A stretch of 64,000 nucleotides of DNA from Streptomyces sp. YIM 121038 (GTDB lineage Bacteria > Actinomycetota > Actinomycetes > Streptomycetales > Streptomycetaceae): assembly GCF_006088715.1 (NCBI RefSeq), contig NZ_CP030772.1, forward strand, positions 806,001 to 870,000, given 5' to 3'. Shown one piece after another: positions 19,654-29,346 of the stretch; within the stretch, counting starts at the first letter, position 1, and each line of letters starts with the position of its first letter. The translations under genes were made by a program, and so were the position numbers. The notes below the pieces were generated by a model. It ran no database searches, was not told where the DNA came from, and saw nothing but the letters and a program-made list of their open reading frames with translations.

Positions 19654-21053
19654 TACTGCAACGGTGCTTGCTGTGACGGGTGGGCAGTTTCTGGTGGTGT
19701 GTGGCCGCGTCGTTTGTAGTGGCTGCGGCGGGCTTGGTACTGCCTTTTCCGGCGCCAGCGGGACCAGTGCAGGATGCACTCGACGGATACGGGCCGGCGT
19801 TGGGTGAGGCGGTAGGTCAGGCGTCTGATCTCGGCGAGGCTGAGGTGGATGAGGTCGGAGGATCCGTTTCTGCTTTGTCCGTGTCGAGTTCGCGGGCCCG
19901 CAGGATGGTCAAGGTGGCGTGGGCGGCCATGGCCAGGGTCATGTGGCGGTGCCAGCCGGGGTAGCGGCGGACCTGGTAGTCGTCCAGCCGCACTCCTGCT
20001 TCGCGCTCTGGAAGCATTCCTCGATCGCCCATCTGCTGCCCGCGATGCGGATCAGGTCGTCGAGGGTGGTCCGGGCGGGGCAGTAGGCGATGTAGTAGGA
20101 GACCTCTCCAGGCCGGCTGACGCTGCGGCGCGCGAGGACCCAGTGGCGGCGGTCGGGCCGGTGCCAGGGCCTGACCTCGACGCGTGCCCAGTTGTAGATC
20201 CGTAGGCCGTGAGCCCCGCTGCCGCAGGACCGGCGCTTTCACTTCTGGCGGGGGAGCCTGGTGAACAGCTCGTGGACGGGGTGGTCGATCGCCCAGCGGG
20301 TGACGACGGTGTCGTGCCGGGTGGTGGCCATGACGTGGAAGACATCGGCCTGCTCCAGCTCAAAACGCCAGCCCTTGGAAAAGCCGTAGGCGGCATCCGC
20401 GGTCACCCACCGAAACGGAACCCGGTCCGCAATCGCGCGGCGGACCATTGCCTTGGCCATGGCCACCTTCGTCTCAAAGGCGACGTCGTCGTCGATGCCG
20501 GCCCGGCGGCAGCGTTCGCGGTCGTCCGTCCAGGAGGTGGGCAGATACAACCGCCGGTCGATGAGCGTGCGTCCTTGGCCGGTGGCGTAGGCGAGAAACA
20601 CGCCGATCTGGGAGTTCTCGGTGCGTCCCGCGGTGCCGGAGTACTGCCGCTGGACCCCGGCCGAGCGGATGCCCTTCTTGAGGAAGCCGGTGTCATCAAC
20701 GATCAGAATGGCGCCTTCGTCTCCGAGGTGCTCGACGACGTAGTCACGGACGTAGTCACGGACCTCGTCGGCATCCCACTCGATGCAGTTCAGCAGCCGG
20801 TGGATGCGATCGGGACCGCTATGCCCGGCCTCCTCCGCCAGTGTCCAGCCGTTCTTACGCTCCAGCGGAGCAACCAGCCCCCGCATATACGCCAGCGCCG
20901 ACTGACACGGCTCCTCCCGGCTGAACCGATGCACGAACCGCTCATGCACCACCTCGAGCTCACCCGCCCACAACCTGACATCAGCAAGGTCTCCACCCAT
21001 AACCACGCCAACGACCGAACTGGCCACCAATCACAGCAAGCACCGTTGCAGTA
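19654..21053 (-). mobile_element. IS701-family element
   Basis: 1,400 bp with perfect inverted repeats of 23 bp beginning TACTGCAACGGTGCTTGC. It sits beside the IS630 on the left and cuts an IS5-type transposase remnant on the right (21054 onward). Confidence 0.85.
19817..20997 (-). pseudogene. IS701-family transposase with frameshifts
   Basis: The N-terminal two thirds (20997 to 20239) are open: [60 protein letters not shown]. Beyond that the conserved C-terminal region ([22 protein letters not shown], then [19 protein letters not shown]) must be read by changing frames near 20240 and near 20000. In the second place the DNA reads as if one C was lost before LDDYQ. The copy is therefore inactive. 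Confidence 0.8.
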
Positions 21054-21294
21054 CTACGACAACCGCCGCCTGCGGCAATGGCTCCGGTCCCGGCACATCA
21101 CACCCCGCATCGCCCGCAAAGGCATCGAGTCCTCAGAACGACTCGGACGCCACCGCTGGACCATTGAGCGCACCATGTCCTGGCCCGCAGGATGCCGCCG
21201 ACTCCACCGCCGCTACGAACGCAAAGCCATCCATTTCCCTGCCTTCGCCAGCATCACCTGCACCCTCATCCGCTATCGCCGACTGGCCAAATAA
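21054..21294 (+). pseudogene. IS5-family transposase, C-terminal fragment
   Basis: Reads YDNRRLRQWLRSRHITPRIA, then HRWTIERTMSWPAGCRRLHR (catalytic Glu) and ends ..TLIRYRRLAK. It is a diverged relative of the fragment at 26735-27060. The upstream part is missing at the IS701 boundary. Confidence 0.75.
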
Positions 21295-21472
21295 GATGAT
21301 CTCTAAGCCTCACCACAGCCCGAGTTTAAAGCCGCCCTGGCTGGTGACACGGACAGCTCTCTGGGAAAAAACCGTCCTAACAGGGGCTTCACGTCTACCC
21401 GGACCCGGCAACACGCCCCACACCATCTTATTGGGAACACCTCAGTCCTTTCATCCTCAGTGAAACCACCCC
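21295..21472. other. Intergenic DNA downstream of the first methyltransferase
   Basis: 178 bp between an IS5 remnant and the stop of the minus-strand methyltransferase. It is less GC-rich than the ISs. No gene, clear hairpin or inverted repeat was seen. Confidence 0.5.
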
Positions 21473-22285
21473 CTATGTCGACTTCACCGCAGTCACGTAG
21501 TTTACTCCAAGCGTCAGGTGGCGGATGGCGTTCCGCTCCATCCATTCATTGATGTCGCGGCGAATTCGCTCCACTGTGTCTTTATCGAGCTGCATGATAT
21601 AGTTTCTGAATCCACTCCCCATAAGATATTCCCATCCATCCTTCGCGCTCTCGAGGTTCATTACAGCATCCTGGTGATCGAGTGAAATTCTTTCATAGGT
21701 GCCCGCTTCCTCGACGAGGCGGCGAAGATGACTCAGATCTTCCACTTTATTCCAAGGTGCGCTGACATCCAAGTCTGGGGTGTAAAGTTGAGCCAAGTCC
21801 AAGAATGCGCCGGAGACGGGGTGGAGGATGTTTCGGCCGAGCGTGGCGAGGGCGAGCCTCCCTCCCGGCCGGAGTAGCCTCCAGAATGACGAGATCACTT
21901 CCGGCATATCCCGGGAGAAAAATAACGCCAAAGCGCACGCGAGAGAGTCAAATGACTCCGCCGGGAAATTAAATTCATCCATATCGCAGACGATGAATTC
22001 GATATTATCGACCCCGGCATTCCGTGCATTGATGCGAGCGAACTCGACCATGCTTTGCGAGATATCCACGCCTACCACCGATCCAGCCCCGGTGGCCAGT
22101 CGAGCCGCACTCAAGGAAACGGATCCGGTGCCACATCCGACATCCAGAATGCGATCACCCGAAGAGATATCAAGATTTCTGGTGATTGTGTCAGTCACTG
22201 TCACCAGTGAGCTACTTAGGTCACGAAGCTCGTTGTACGTCTTGGACGCGAGATCGTACGTACGCTGCACATCAAATCCAGTCAT
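21473..22285 (-). CDS. Class I SAM-dependent methyltransferase (terpenoid locus)
   Basis: A 270-residue UbiE-like methyltransferase. The SAM site is clear: ILDVGCGTGSVSLSAARLA (motif I, residues ~46-64), VVGVDISQSMVEFARINARN (acidic residue for the ribose), FIVCDMDEFNFPAESFD, and LLRPGGRLALATLG (motif post-III). The ATG at 22285 is preceded by AAGGAGA. Base composition is visibly lower in GC than the surrounding ISs, as for the terpene genes at 29-33 kb, supporting common origin. It could methylate a prenyl diphosphate or a terpenoid hydroxyl, but nothing in the sequence fixes the acceptor. It is separated from the other terpene genes by two IS110 elements and more. Confidence 0.88.
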   Translation of the reverse strand: MTGFDVQRTYDLASKTYNELRDLSSSLVTVTDTITRNLDISSGDRILDVGCGTGSVSLSAARLATGAGSVVGVDISQSMVEFARINARNAGVDNIEFIVCDMDEFNFPAESFDSLACALALFFSRDMPEVISSFWRLLRPGGRLALATLGRNILHPVSGAFLDLAQLYTPDLDVSAPWNKVEDLSHLRRLVEEAGTYERISLDHQDAVMNLESAKDGWEYLMGSGFRNYIMQLDKDTVERIRRDINEWMERNAIRHLTLGVNYVTAVKST

Positions 22286-22472
22286 GTCGGAGATCTCCTT
22301 ACGTTGTTGGTGGGTCGATTCCGGTCACTCGTAGGATCGGAAGGCCCAGGGATACTGGGTGTGGCTTGGTTTCTCCAGCCCATCGGTGGCTTCAAAAGGA
22401 TTGGCCGCCCGGCATCCCGCGACGACTCGGCCACTGATACGAAAATCCGTTGTCGGTGCTGGTCAGCCCGTC

Positions 22473-23708
22473 TCATGTGACTCCCACGGGTCGGAGGCTG
22501 ACCTGGTAGTCTAGGTGGTTGAGCTGGCTGACGAGGCGGCGGGTGGCACGGTTCTTGCCGGTGCGTTCGAGGAAGTAGTCGCCGCCGAGGTCTGCGTACT
22601 CCTTGTCGTGGGTGAACATGTGCCAGATCGAGACGAGGATGGAGTGCTCAAGGGCGACCAGGGCCCGGCGGCGGCCTGCCAGGCGCCGATAACGGGCGGC
22701 GAGATAGGTGTCTTTGGTGCGGATCGCGGACAGTGCGGCCTGACTAAGCACGCCCTTGAGCCAGGTATCGCCCGGGCGTGTGCGGCCCGAAGGGCTCTTG
22801 CCCGCGAACTCGTGGTTGTCCGGACACACTCCGGCCCAGGAGGCGAGGTGGCCGGCCGAGGGGAAGCGGGTGATGTCCGCACCGATCTCGGCGAGGATCA
22901 CCTCGGCGGTGTGCGCGCTCGCCCCGGGGATGGTGGCCAGCAGCTCGACCTTCCGCTGAAACGGCCGGACGTGTTCCTCGATCCGGGCGTTGAGGCGCCG
23001 CTCCATCGCGGTCGCCTCGTCGATCTGGTCCAGCATGGTCCGCGCCAAGAACGCGTGATGATCGGTGAAGTAGCCGGTCAGCGCCTCGACCAGGACCTCG
23101 CGCCGGGTCCGCAGATTCGGAGCGGCCAGCTCGGCCGGCACCTTCGGATCACGCGTGCCGCCGATCAGGGCCTCGAGCATCCGGCGCCCGGAAACACCGA
23201 GAAAGTCGGAGACCATCGAGGTGAGCTTGATCCTGCAGTCCTCCGGCAGGTTCTGCAGCCGCTGGGCCTCCCGGGCCCGTTCGCGCACCACATCGGTGCG
23301 ATACCGGGTGAGACCGCGCAGTTGTCGGATCGGCCGCGGCGGCACGAACGAGGGGCGGACCAGGCTGTGTTCGACCAGCTTGGCGATCCACTCGGAGTCC
23401 TTCACGTCGATCTTGCGGCCCGGAATGGCCTTCATGTGACGGGCGTTGAGCAGCCAGCAATCCATGTCGTTGTCCAGCAGGTAGAACACCGGCTTCCAGT
23501 ACGAGCCGGTGGCCTCCATCCCCACCACCGTGATCCCCTCGGCCAGCAGCCAGTCCCGCATCGCCAGCAGTCCCGAGGTCAGGGCCGGGAACGTGCGGAC
23601 CTCGCTGCGGCGCCGGGTCCCCTTGCCCCGGTCCAGCACCCGGATAGACACCTTCACGTCCGCCTTGCTGATGTCGATCCCGGCGCGGCGTTCATAGACC
23701 ACGTCCAC
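22473..23708 (-). CDS. IS110-family transposase, apparently intact
   Basis: 411 residues. The DEDD domain starts RRAGIDISKADVKVSIRVLD, continues GMEATGSYWKPVFYLLDND, and has HMKAIPGRKIDVKDSEWIAK. The Tnp20 domain carries LLATIPGASAHTAEVILAEI and AGVCPDNHEFAGKSPSGRTR with the conserved Ser. GTG 23708 follows AAGGAG. It is transcribed divergently from the next IS110; both left ends face each other across 316 bp. Confidence 0.88.
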   Translation of the reverse strand: MDVVYERRAGIDISKADVKVSIRVLDRGKGTRRRSEVRTFPALTSGLLAMRDWLLAEGITVVGMEATGSYWKPVFYLLDNDMDCWLLNARHMKAIPGRKIDVKDSEWIAKLVEHSLVRPSFVPPRPIRQLRGLTRYRTDVVRERAREAQRLQNLPEDCRIKLTSMVSDFLGVSGRRMLEALIGGTRDPKVPAELAAPNLRTRREVLVEALTGYFTDHHAFLARTMLDQIDEATAMERRLNARIEEHVRPFQRKVELLATIPGASAHTAEVILAEIGADITRFPSAGHLASWAGVCPDNHEFAGKSPSGRTRPGDTWLKGVLSQAALSAIRTKDTYLAARYRRLAGRRRALVALEHSILVSIWHMFTHDKEYADLGGDYFLERTGKNRATRRLVSQLNHLDYQVSLRPVGVT

Positions 23709-24024
23709 GGTCGACTCCTTCCCTTCGCCACCCAACTGGGGCGTCGGCGGGGACCCGAACGGCGAAAGAAGCTGATACGCGTGCTCAAGGCAACACTTCC
23801 GAGCGCCTGACAAGCAGGTCCCCCAGCGTCCTGCTGATTGACGGGCTCGGACACGCCAAGAGGCCACGACGTCGGCCGGACGAGACCCATTTCCCCGCCT
23901 TCGGGGCGACGCCCGCAGGACCTCCGGCTTGCTCATTGGGACACGCGCGGCAAGATCGCTTGGTAAGGACTCGCTGGCGAGGCCGTCTGCTGGGATCAGT
24001 ACTGGAACGACTTCGGAGGTGGCC
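23709..24024. other. Shared non-coding left-end region of two divergent IS110 elements
   Basis: 316 bp between the starts of two IS110 transposases pointing away from each other. No protein-coding gene was seen. In IS110-group elements the left end encodes a bridge RNA, so this interval may hold one on each strand. The boundary between the two elements was not located. Confidence 0.4.
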
Positions 24025-25290
24025 GTGCCCGAGCTCCGGGCCGGTACGGACGCGGGCAAAGCCGAGCATCACTGTGTGGTGATCGACGCCGACGCCTAGT
24101 GCAGACTGCCGCGGCGGGTGGCCAACGACGAGTCCGCACTGCTCAAAGTGATCAGTGATGTGCTGGAGCTGAGCGAAGGGGAGCCGGTGACCTGGGCGAT
24201 TGATCTGAATGCCGGCGGGGCCGCGCCGATGATCGCGCTGCTGGCTGGCAACGGGCAGCAGGTCCTCTGCATCCCCGGCCGCACTGTCCACCACGCCTCG
24301 GGCTCCTGCCGGGGCGACGGCAAGACCGATGCGAAGGACGCCTTGGTCATCGCGGGCCAGGCACGCATGCGCCGCGATCTCCAGACGATGCACCACGGCG
24401 ACGACATCGCCGTTGACCTGCGTATCCTCACCTCGCGCCGCCTGGACCTGGCCACTGACCGCACGAGGGCGATCAACCGGATGCGGGCCCAGATGCTGGG
24501 GTACTTCCCCGCGCTGGAGTGGGCCTTCGACGACAAGATCTCGAAGGCCTCCCTCGTGCTGCTGACGGGTTACCAGGCCCCGGCCAGTCTCCGCCGCGTG
24601 GGCAAGAGCAGGCTCGAGACCTGGCTGAGGAACCGGAAGATCCGCAACCATCAGCTCGTCGCGGCCATTGCTGTCGAGGCAGCCGAAGCCCAGCACACCG
24701 CCGTCGCCGGGGAGAAGTTCGCCGCGGTCGTGGTGGCCAAGCTGGCGAGGGAGGTGATGGCCCTCGGTGAGGAGATCGCCGAGACCGACGTCCTGATCGA
24801 GGGTCGGTTTCGCGACCACCGACACGCCGAGATCATCCTGAGCATGCCCGGCCCCGGCCCCGGCCCCGGCCTCGTCCTGGGCGCCGAGTCCATCGCCCAC
24901 ACCGGTGGGGGCATAAGCGTCTTCGGTACCTCCGACCGCTTGGCTGGCGTCGCTGGCCTGGCCCCGGCGCCAAAGGACTCGGGGCGAATCAGTGGGAACA
25001 TGCGTCGCCCCCGCCGCTACTGCCGACGCTTGCCGCGAGTCTTCTACCTGCCCGCGATGGCCGCGGCCAGGTGCTGCCCAGCCTCGGAGGCGTTCTACGA
25101 CCGCAAGAGAGCCGAAGGCAAAGGCCACCGCCAGACCGTCATCGCCCTTGCGCACCGCCGCCCGAACGCCCTGTGGGCCCTCATGCGCGATGGCCGTGCC
25201 TTCCAGATCACCGCTCCGCCGAGCCCGATCGCGCTGGGCCGACCCGCTCACTGCGAGTCACCAGACCTGAATGACAACTTCATTGAGAAT
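24025..25290 (+). pseudogene. IS110-family transposase with an early stop
   Basis: Begins at GTG 24025 after GGAGG with VPELRAGTDAGKAEHHCVVI (DEDD motif). A TAG near 24097-24099 breaks the frame; it resumes RRVANDESALLKVISDVL and continues to the end: VTWAIDLNAGG, GRTVHHASGSCRGDGKTDAK, ILTSRRLDLATDRTRAINRM, then the Tnp20 region. Translation restarting at GTG 24118 would lack the first catalytic Asp, so the copy is inactive. Confidence 0.85.
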
Positions 25291-25366
25291 CCTCACTTAC
25301 ACGCTGCGAGGTACTTCTTCCCGTTCTGTCGCCTCCCGGTCCGTCGACGCACGATGGGACCGGGGC

Positions 25367-26182
25367 TCAGCGTGCGCTGCCTTTGCGTCGGCCGCTGGCG
25401 GAGAGGAGGAGGAAGGCAAGGTCGGTGAACCCGCTGGTGTCCAGCAGGTCGCTGCAGGCGGTCAGGTCTTGCTGGGTGAGGAGTCCTTGTCTGGTCATGG
25501 CAGGCCCTGTCTGTTCGAGGGTGAGGCGCAGGAGTGCGTCAGCGTTGCGGCCTCGGCCGACGAGGCCTGGGGTGCAGTGGAGGCCGATGTCTTCAAGGCC
25601 AAGCTGCGTGAGCAGTCCGGGCAGGGCAGTGGCCCATCGGAAGTCAGCCTGCATGGAGCCGGCGGCCAGGTTGATCAGGGCGGTGACACTGCGGTGGTAG
25701 GCGTTTCGGTGAGTGTCCGGGGGCGGAATGATGATCACGCCGTCCACATGTACCCAGCCACCGGGGGCGGTCCAGTCGACCATCCGGGCGAGGACTTCCT
25801 CGCGCTCGGGCAGGTGCTCGAGCAAGGCACGGGTGTGCACGAGATCGAAGGATGCGAGGGGAAAGTCCTCATGGACTGCGTTGTGGCGCAGGGGGGAAAG
25901 GTTCGGCACATCCCGGGGCAGCAGCCGGATATCGATGTCCGTGGCCACCACTTGTCCGGGCGCACACCGCGCGGCCAGCCACCGTGCCACGGAACCAGCC
26001 CCACTGCCCAGTTCCAGACAGCGCCAGCCCGCCCGGATGCCGCGGTGCTCGATGGCAGAGCACGTGCCCGGATCCGCGAACGCCTCCAGGGCTTGCAGAC
26101 GCCGTCGCTCCTGCGGGATCCCGTGGTCGAGCAGCCCCGCCCCATAACCCTCATCACGAGACCCCTCCGATACCGCCGCCAT
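25367..26182 (-). CDS. Second SAM-dependent methyltransferase
   Basis: A 271-residue class I methyltransferase. Motif I is RCLELGSGAGSVARWLAARC; the acidic ribose ligand is in VVATDIDIRLLP; the post-motif II/III segment is FDLVHTRALLEHLPER and APGGWVHVDGVI. The ATG at 26182 has a good GGGAGG and is preferred to the frame's upstream ATG at 26242. The family is common near secondary-metabolite genes, but the substrate is not identifiable. It is bracketed by an IS110 remnant and IS3/IS5 fragments, so a link to the terpene genes rests on proximity only. Confidence 0.85.
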   Translation of the reverse strand: MAAVSEGSRDEGYGAGLLDHGIPQERRRLQALEAFADPGTCSAIEHRGIRAGWRCLELGSGAGSVARWLAARCAPGQVVATDIDIRLLPRDVPNLSPLRHNAVHEDFPLASFDLVHTRALLEHLPEREEVLARMVDWTAPGGWVHVDGVIIIPPPDTHRNAYHRSVTALINLAAGSMQADFRWATALPGLLTQLGLEDIGLHCTPGLVGRGRNADALLRLTLEQTGPAMTRQGLLTQQDLTACSDLLDTSGFTDLAFLLLSASGRRKGSAR

Positions 26183-26560
26183 GACATACCTCCCATAGTC
26201 CCTCAGCCCTCCGCCTCCAAGCGGAATCCTTACCCGGATCAAGGGAAGATAAAGGAACGTTAGGTGTGCGCCCGGCGCATCGAAGAAGCTTCATTGCGAT
26301 TCGCGCTATCCATGAAGGCCAGGGAACCTCGAATCCGAGTTCGACATACTGACGCGATGACAGGGCGAGGTCTCCCACTCCTGTGCGCAGGACGCTCGGC
26401 TCAGGCTGGAGTCCGAACTCGGGGAGGCCTGAGGTTGATCCCGGGAGCGGGCAGTGGGCTTCATGCGATGAGTGACAGCTCACGTGACGTGATCAGCTAT
26501 TGTTCGAACTCGTTCGGTTGAGCCGCCCTGCGTTTCTCGGACGGTGGTATCGAAGGGCTT
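26183..26560. other. Upstream region of the second methyltransferase
   Basis: About 380 bp without a supported gene. It ends with a ribosome site for the minus-strand methyltransferase and should contain its promoter; no clear -10/-35 pair could be chosen with confidence. Confidence 0.4.
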
Positions 26561-26681
26561 CTACGCTGCGGCCTGCAACTCTTCGTGCTCGGCGTGCACT
26601 TCCGCGGCCGTTTGGTAGCAGAGTCCGGAGTGGAGGCGTCGATGATTGTAGAATATCTCGATGTATCGGACGATTGCCTAC
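26561..26681 (-). pseudogene. IS3-family orfB tail fragment
   Basis: Minus-strand reading IVRYIEIFYNHRRLHSGLCY followed by QTAAEVHAEHEELQAAA and a stop is the standard C-terminus of IS3-family OrfB. Forty codons remain. Confidence 0.7.
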
Positions 26682-26734
26682 TGAGTTTTTCGTTAGTTCC
26701 GTGGTGGTTGTGGGTGGATTGTTAAGAAGGCATC

Positions 26735-27060
26735 TCACTTGGTGAGTTTTCGGTAGCAGATGAGGGTGCAGGCGATGCTGGTGAAGGCCAGGAAGTGTTC
26801 GGCCTTACGTTCGTAGCGTCGGCGCAGGCGGCGGCAGCCGGCGCGCCCGGCCATCGTGCGTTCCACGATCCAGCGGTGGCCGCCCAGCCGTTGGGAGGAC
26901 TCGGCTGCCTTGCGGGCGATGCGGTGGGTGATGCCTCGCCCGCGTAACCATTGCCGCAGGTGGGCGTAGCCGTAGCCCTTGTCTGCGTGGAGCTTGGCGG
27001 GCTTGCGCCGCCGGCGTCCCCGGCGTGAGCGGATAGGTGGGATGCCCTTCACGAGAGGGC
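26735..27060 (-). pseudogene. IS5-family transposase, C-terminal fragment
   Basis: Reads KLHADKGYGYAHLRQWLRGR, RWIVERTMAGRAGCRRLRRR (Glu motif) and ends CTLICYRKLTK. Upstream it is cut by the IS3 element at 27061. Downstream, bases from 26683 (CTGAGTTTTTCGTTAGTTC) match the end of the IS630 at 18494 closely, so the two share or exchanged end sequence. Confidence 0.72.
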
Positions 27061-28353
27061 TGAGGGGCCCCGAAGTTTCCGGACAGGGACCCAATAGGGT
27101 TTCCCTGAACAGGGAACGAGGAAGCACGATGTGGCGTCACTCAGCAAGTACACACCTGAGTTCCGTGAAGAAGCCGTCCGGGTCGCGCTGAGCTCGAGTA
27201 AGACGATCTCCGAAGCAGGCCGCGAGCCCGGGATGAACCCCGAAACCCTCCGGGGCTGGGTGAAGAAACACAAGGCACGCCAGGAGCCGGCGCCAGACGC
27301 GGAACTGACGCTCAGCGAACGAGCACGCCTCAAAGAGCTGGAACGCCGGATCCGCGAAGCCGAGATGGAAAACACCTTCCTGAAAAAAGCCGCAGCGTAC
27401 TTCGCGGGGGATCCCCGGCAGCGAGCACGTACGAGTTCATCAACGAGACGCGGCTCGACACGACGGAGTACGCGTACAGCGTCGGGTACAGGTGCAAGCG
27501 ACTCGGCGTCTCCAAATCCGGCTACTACGACTGGTGAGGCCGTCCCGAATCCGCGACAGCCGAACGGCGTGAGGAACTGAAACTGCTCATCACGAAGGCG
27601 TTCGAGGACTCCGACAGCACCTACAGCCACCGGCGCATCCACGCACAACCGCACCGCCGGGACGTCACCGCTGGCCTGGAGCCGGTCCGCCGCCTCACGC
27701 GCGAACCGGGCCTGGAGCCCTCCCAGCCGAAGCCGAAACGCTTCGGCCTCACCCAGGGCACCCCCGGCCCCGCGCCTGACCTCGCCGGCCGGAACTTCAC
27801 CGCCGACGCTCCCGGCCAAAAGCCGGTCGGGGACATCACCTACGTGTCCACCAGTGAGAGGTGGCTGTACCTGGCGACCGCCATCGACCGCCGCACGAAG
27901 GAAATCATCGGCTACGCCATGGACGACCACTACCACACCCCCCTCACATCCCGGGCCATCCGCAACACAGCCCGGAACAGGAAACTCACAGACGGCACAA
28001 TATTCCACTCGGACCGCGGATCGAACTACAGGCCAGCCGAGCACGGTGAGACATTGAAACACCTCGGCCTTCCACGTTCCGCCGGACGGACCGGGACCTG
28101 TTTCAGTAACACTATGACGGAATCATTCTTCGCGGCGCTGAAGAACGAGCGTGTATCCAGGATGACTTACCTGACACGCGAAGCCACCCGGCAGGACATC
28201 ACTCGGTACATCGAATCCTGGCACAAACACAAACACCTCCACTCGGCAGTGGGTAACCGCCCACCTCGCGAAGCCCACACCGAATACCAGACATTGCACA
28301 TCACGGCGTGAAGTCATCACCAGACACCTGCCCGGAAAGCGCGAGACCCCTCA
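27061..28353 (+). mobile_element. IS3-family element, copy 1
   Basis: About 1.29 kb. The left end begins TGAGGGGCCCCGAAGTTTCC; the right end read inward begins TGAGGGGTCTCGCGCTTTCC. A second copy (~99% alike over the shared part) is at 39291-40553, and an isolated left end lies at 32690-32728. Confidence 0.85.
27131..28311 (+). pseudogene. IS3-family OrfAB transposase with a nonsense codon (copy 1)
   Basis: OrfA (27131 on) has a TPEFREEAVRVALSSSKTIS HTH and a coiled coil ending FLKKAAAYFA. OrfB lies in the -1 frame and has no start codon of its own before GTG 27844, so it must be made by frameshifting at the AAAAAAG run near 27382. In this copy the codon after SGYYDW is TGA (near 27535) where copy 2 has CGA, so the fusion protein is cut. 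The DDE core after it is otherwise intact (GDITYVS, FHSDRGSNY, NTMTESFFAALKNE). Confidence 0.82.
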
Positions 28354-28374
28354 CAGGTCCTGGCTGTGAGGGGG
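28348..28374 (-). terminator. Hairpin beyond the IstB remnant
   Basis: An inverted repeat CCCTCACAG ... CTGTGAGGG with a 7-base loop lies right at the IS3 end and just downstream of the minus-strand IstB remnant. It could end that transcript; no T run is obvious. Confidence 0.4.
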
Positions 28375-28375
28375 A

Positions 28376-28753
28376 TTACTTGATTGGGGGCTTGCGGGGC
28401 TTGTCGGTCGGGTTCTTGGGGCGTTTGTTCGGCCGGTAGCTGGGGCTGTTCATGATGACTTGGTGGCTGGTGTTGATCAGTCGGTCCAGGAGGGACTCGG
28501 CGACGACGGGGTTGGGGAAGAGGGGATACCAGTCGCTCGGGGCCCGGTTGCTGGTGATGATCAGAGAGCGGCCCTGTCGCTCGGAGACGAGTTCGTAGAG
28601 GTCGTCGGCCTGTGCCGCGGCGAGCTGACGCATCGCGAAGTCGTCGAGGGTGAGGACGTCGGGCCGCACCAGCTCCTGGATGCGTTTCTCCCAGGTCCGG
28701 TCCGCGTGGCCGCCGGCCAGGTCCGCCAGGAGTGTGCACGGACGGGTGCACAC
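28376..28753 (-). pseudogene. istB: IS21-family helper ATPase IstB, C-terminal part
   Basis: About 125 codons. LTLDDFAMRQLAAAQADDLY is Walker B, ERQGRSLIITSNRAPSDWY is sensor I, and FPNPVVAESLLDRLINTSHQ with PSYRPNKRPK is the usual C-terminus of IstB from IS21 elements. The Walker A half and the IstA transposase are absent. Confidence 0.85.
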
Positions 28754-29073
28754 GGATGCGGGGGTTCGGGCTGCGGTGTGTGTCAGCGGTCTCCCGGGCG
28801 CGCTTCGTAGGCCGTGTCCGCATCAACGCGCGGGTGGGTTGCGCCTTGTGTGAGCTGGGCTGGCCGGGGCCATGGTGAGGTGATGTCCACTCACCGCGGC
28901 CTCCAGGGGTTTCTGGGCGGGTGGGTTCCCCCCTCGACAACTTAGGCGTCAGGCAGGTGCTGAATCAGCCGCGGGTTCGGGTGGGTCCGTGCGTCGGCAC
29001 TCCGTCGAAGGAACTTTCCGTAGGCTTCCCCACCCCGTTACCCACGACAGCCACCTTTAGGGAGGTAATCCTC
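28754..29073. other. Upstream region of the terpene operon
   Basis: About 320 bp separate the IstB remnant from the first start codon of the SDR remnant-P450-cis-prenyltransferase-terpene synthase operon. The promoter should be here. No protein gene was recognised and no clear operator repeat was found. Confidence 0.45.
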
Positions 29074-29346
29074 ATGGCTGAAACGCTTCTTGCTGGAGCT
29101 GGGAAGGTTGCATTGATCACCGGTGTCGCATCGGGGATCGGGGTGGCGGTGGCGACCATCTTCGTAGTCCATGGCGCCGCCCGGCAGGGCGCGGTCACCG
29201 AGGAGCATGCCGCAGTCTCAGGACCGATCGGCCAGTTCGCGGTACCCGAAGAAGTCGCCGAGCCCGCCGCATGGATCCGCTCCGGCAAGGCACCCTTCAT
29301 CGTGGGCATTGCCATGGCCGTCGGCGGCGGATGGACTACGCGATGA
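29074..29346 (+). pseudogene. Short-chain dehydrogenase with an internal deletion, first gene of the terpene operon
   Basis: Ninety codons. The N-terminus has the Rossmann glycine motif KVALITGVASGIG (residues ~9-23). The C-terminus has the typical SDR ending GPIGQFAVPEEVAEPAAW and then GIAMAVGGGWT. The ~150-residue middle, with the catalytic Ser-Tyr-Lys, is missing and the ends are joined in frame. The start is well defined: GGAGGTAA, 6 bases, ATG. The stop overlaps the P450 start as ATGA, so translation of this stub probably still drives the P450. An intact ancestor would have been an oxidoreductase of the pathway. Confidence 0.8.

Noticed and set aside
25367..26182. Assignment of the second methyltransferase as a prenyl diphosphate C-methyltransferase
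   Set aside because: Only generic SAM motifs are visible; nothing in the sequence supports a specific acceptor.
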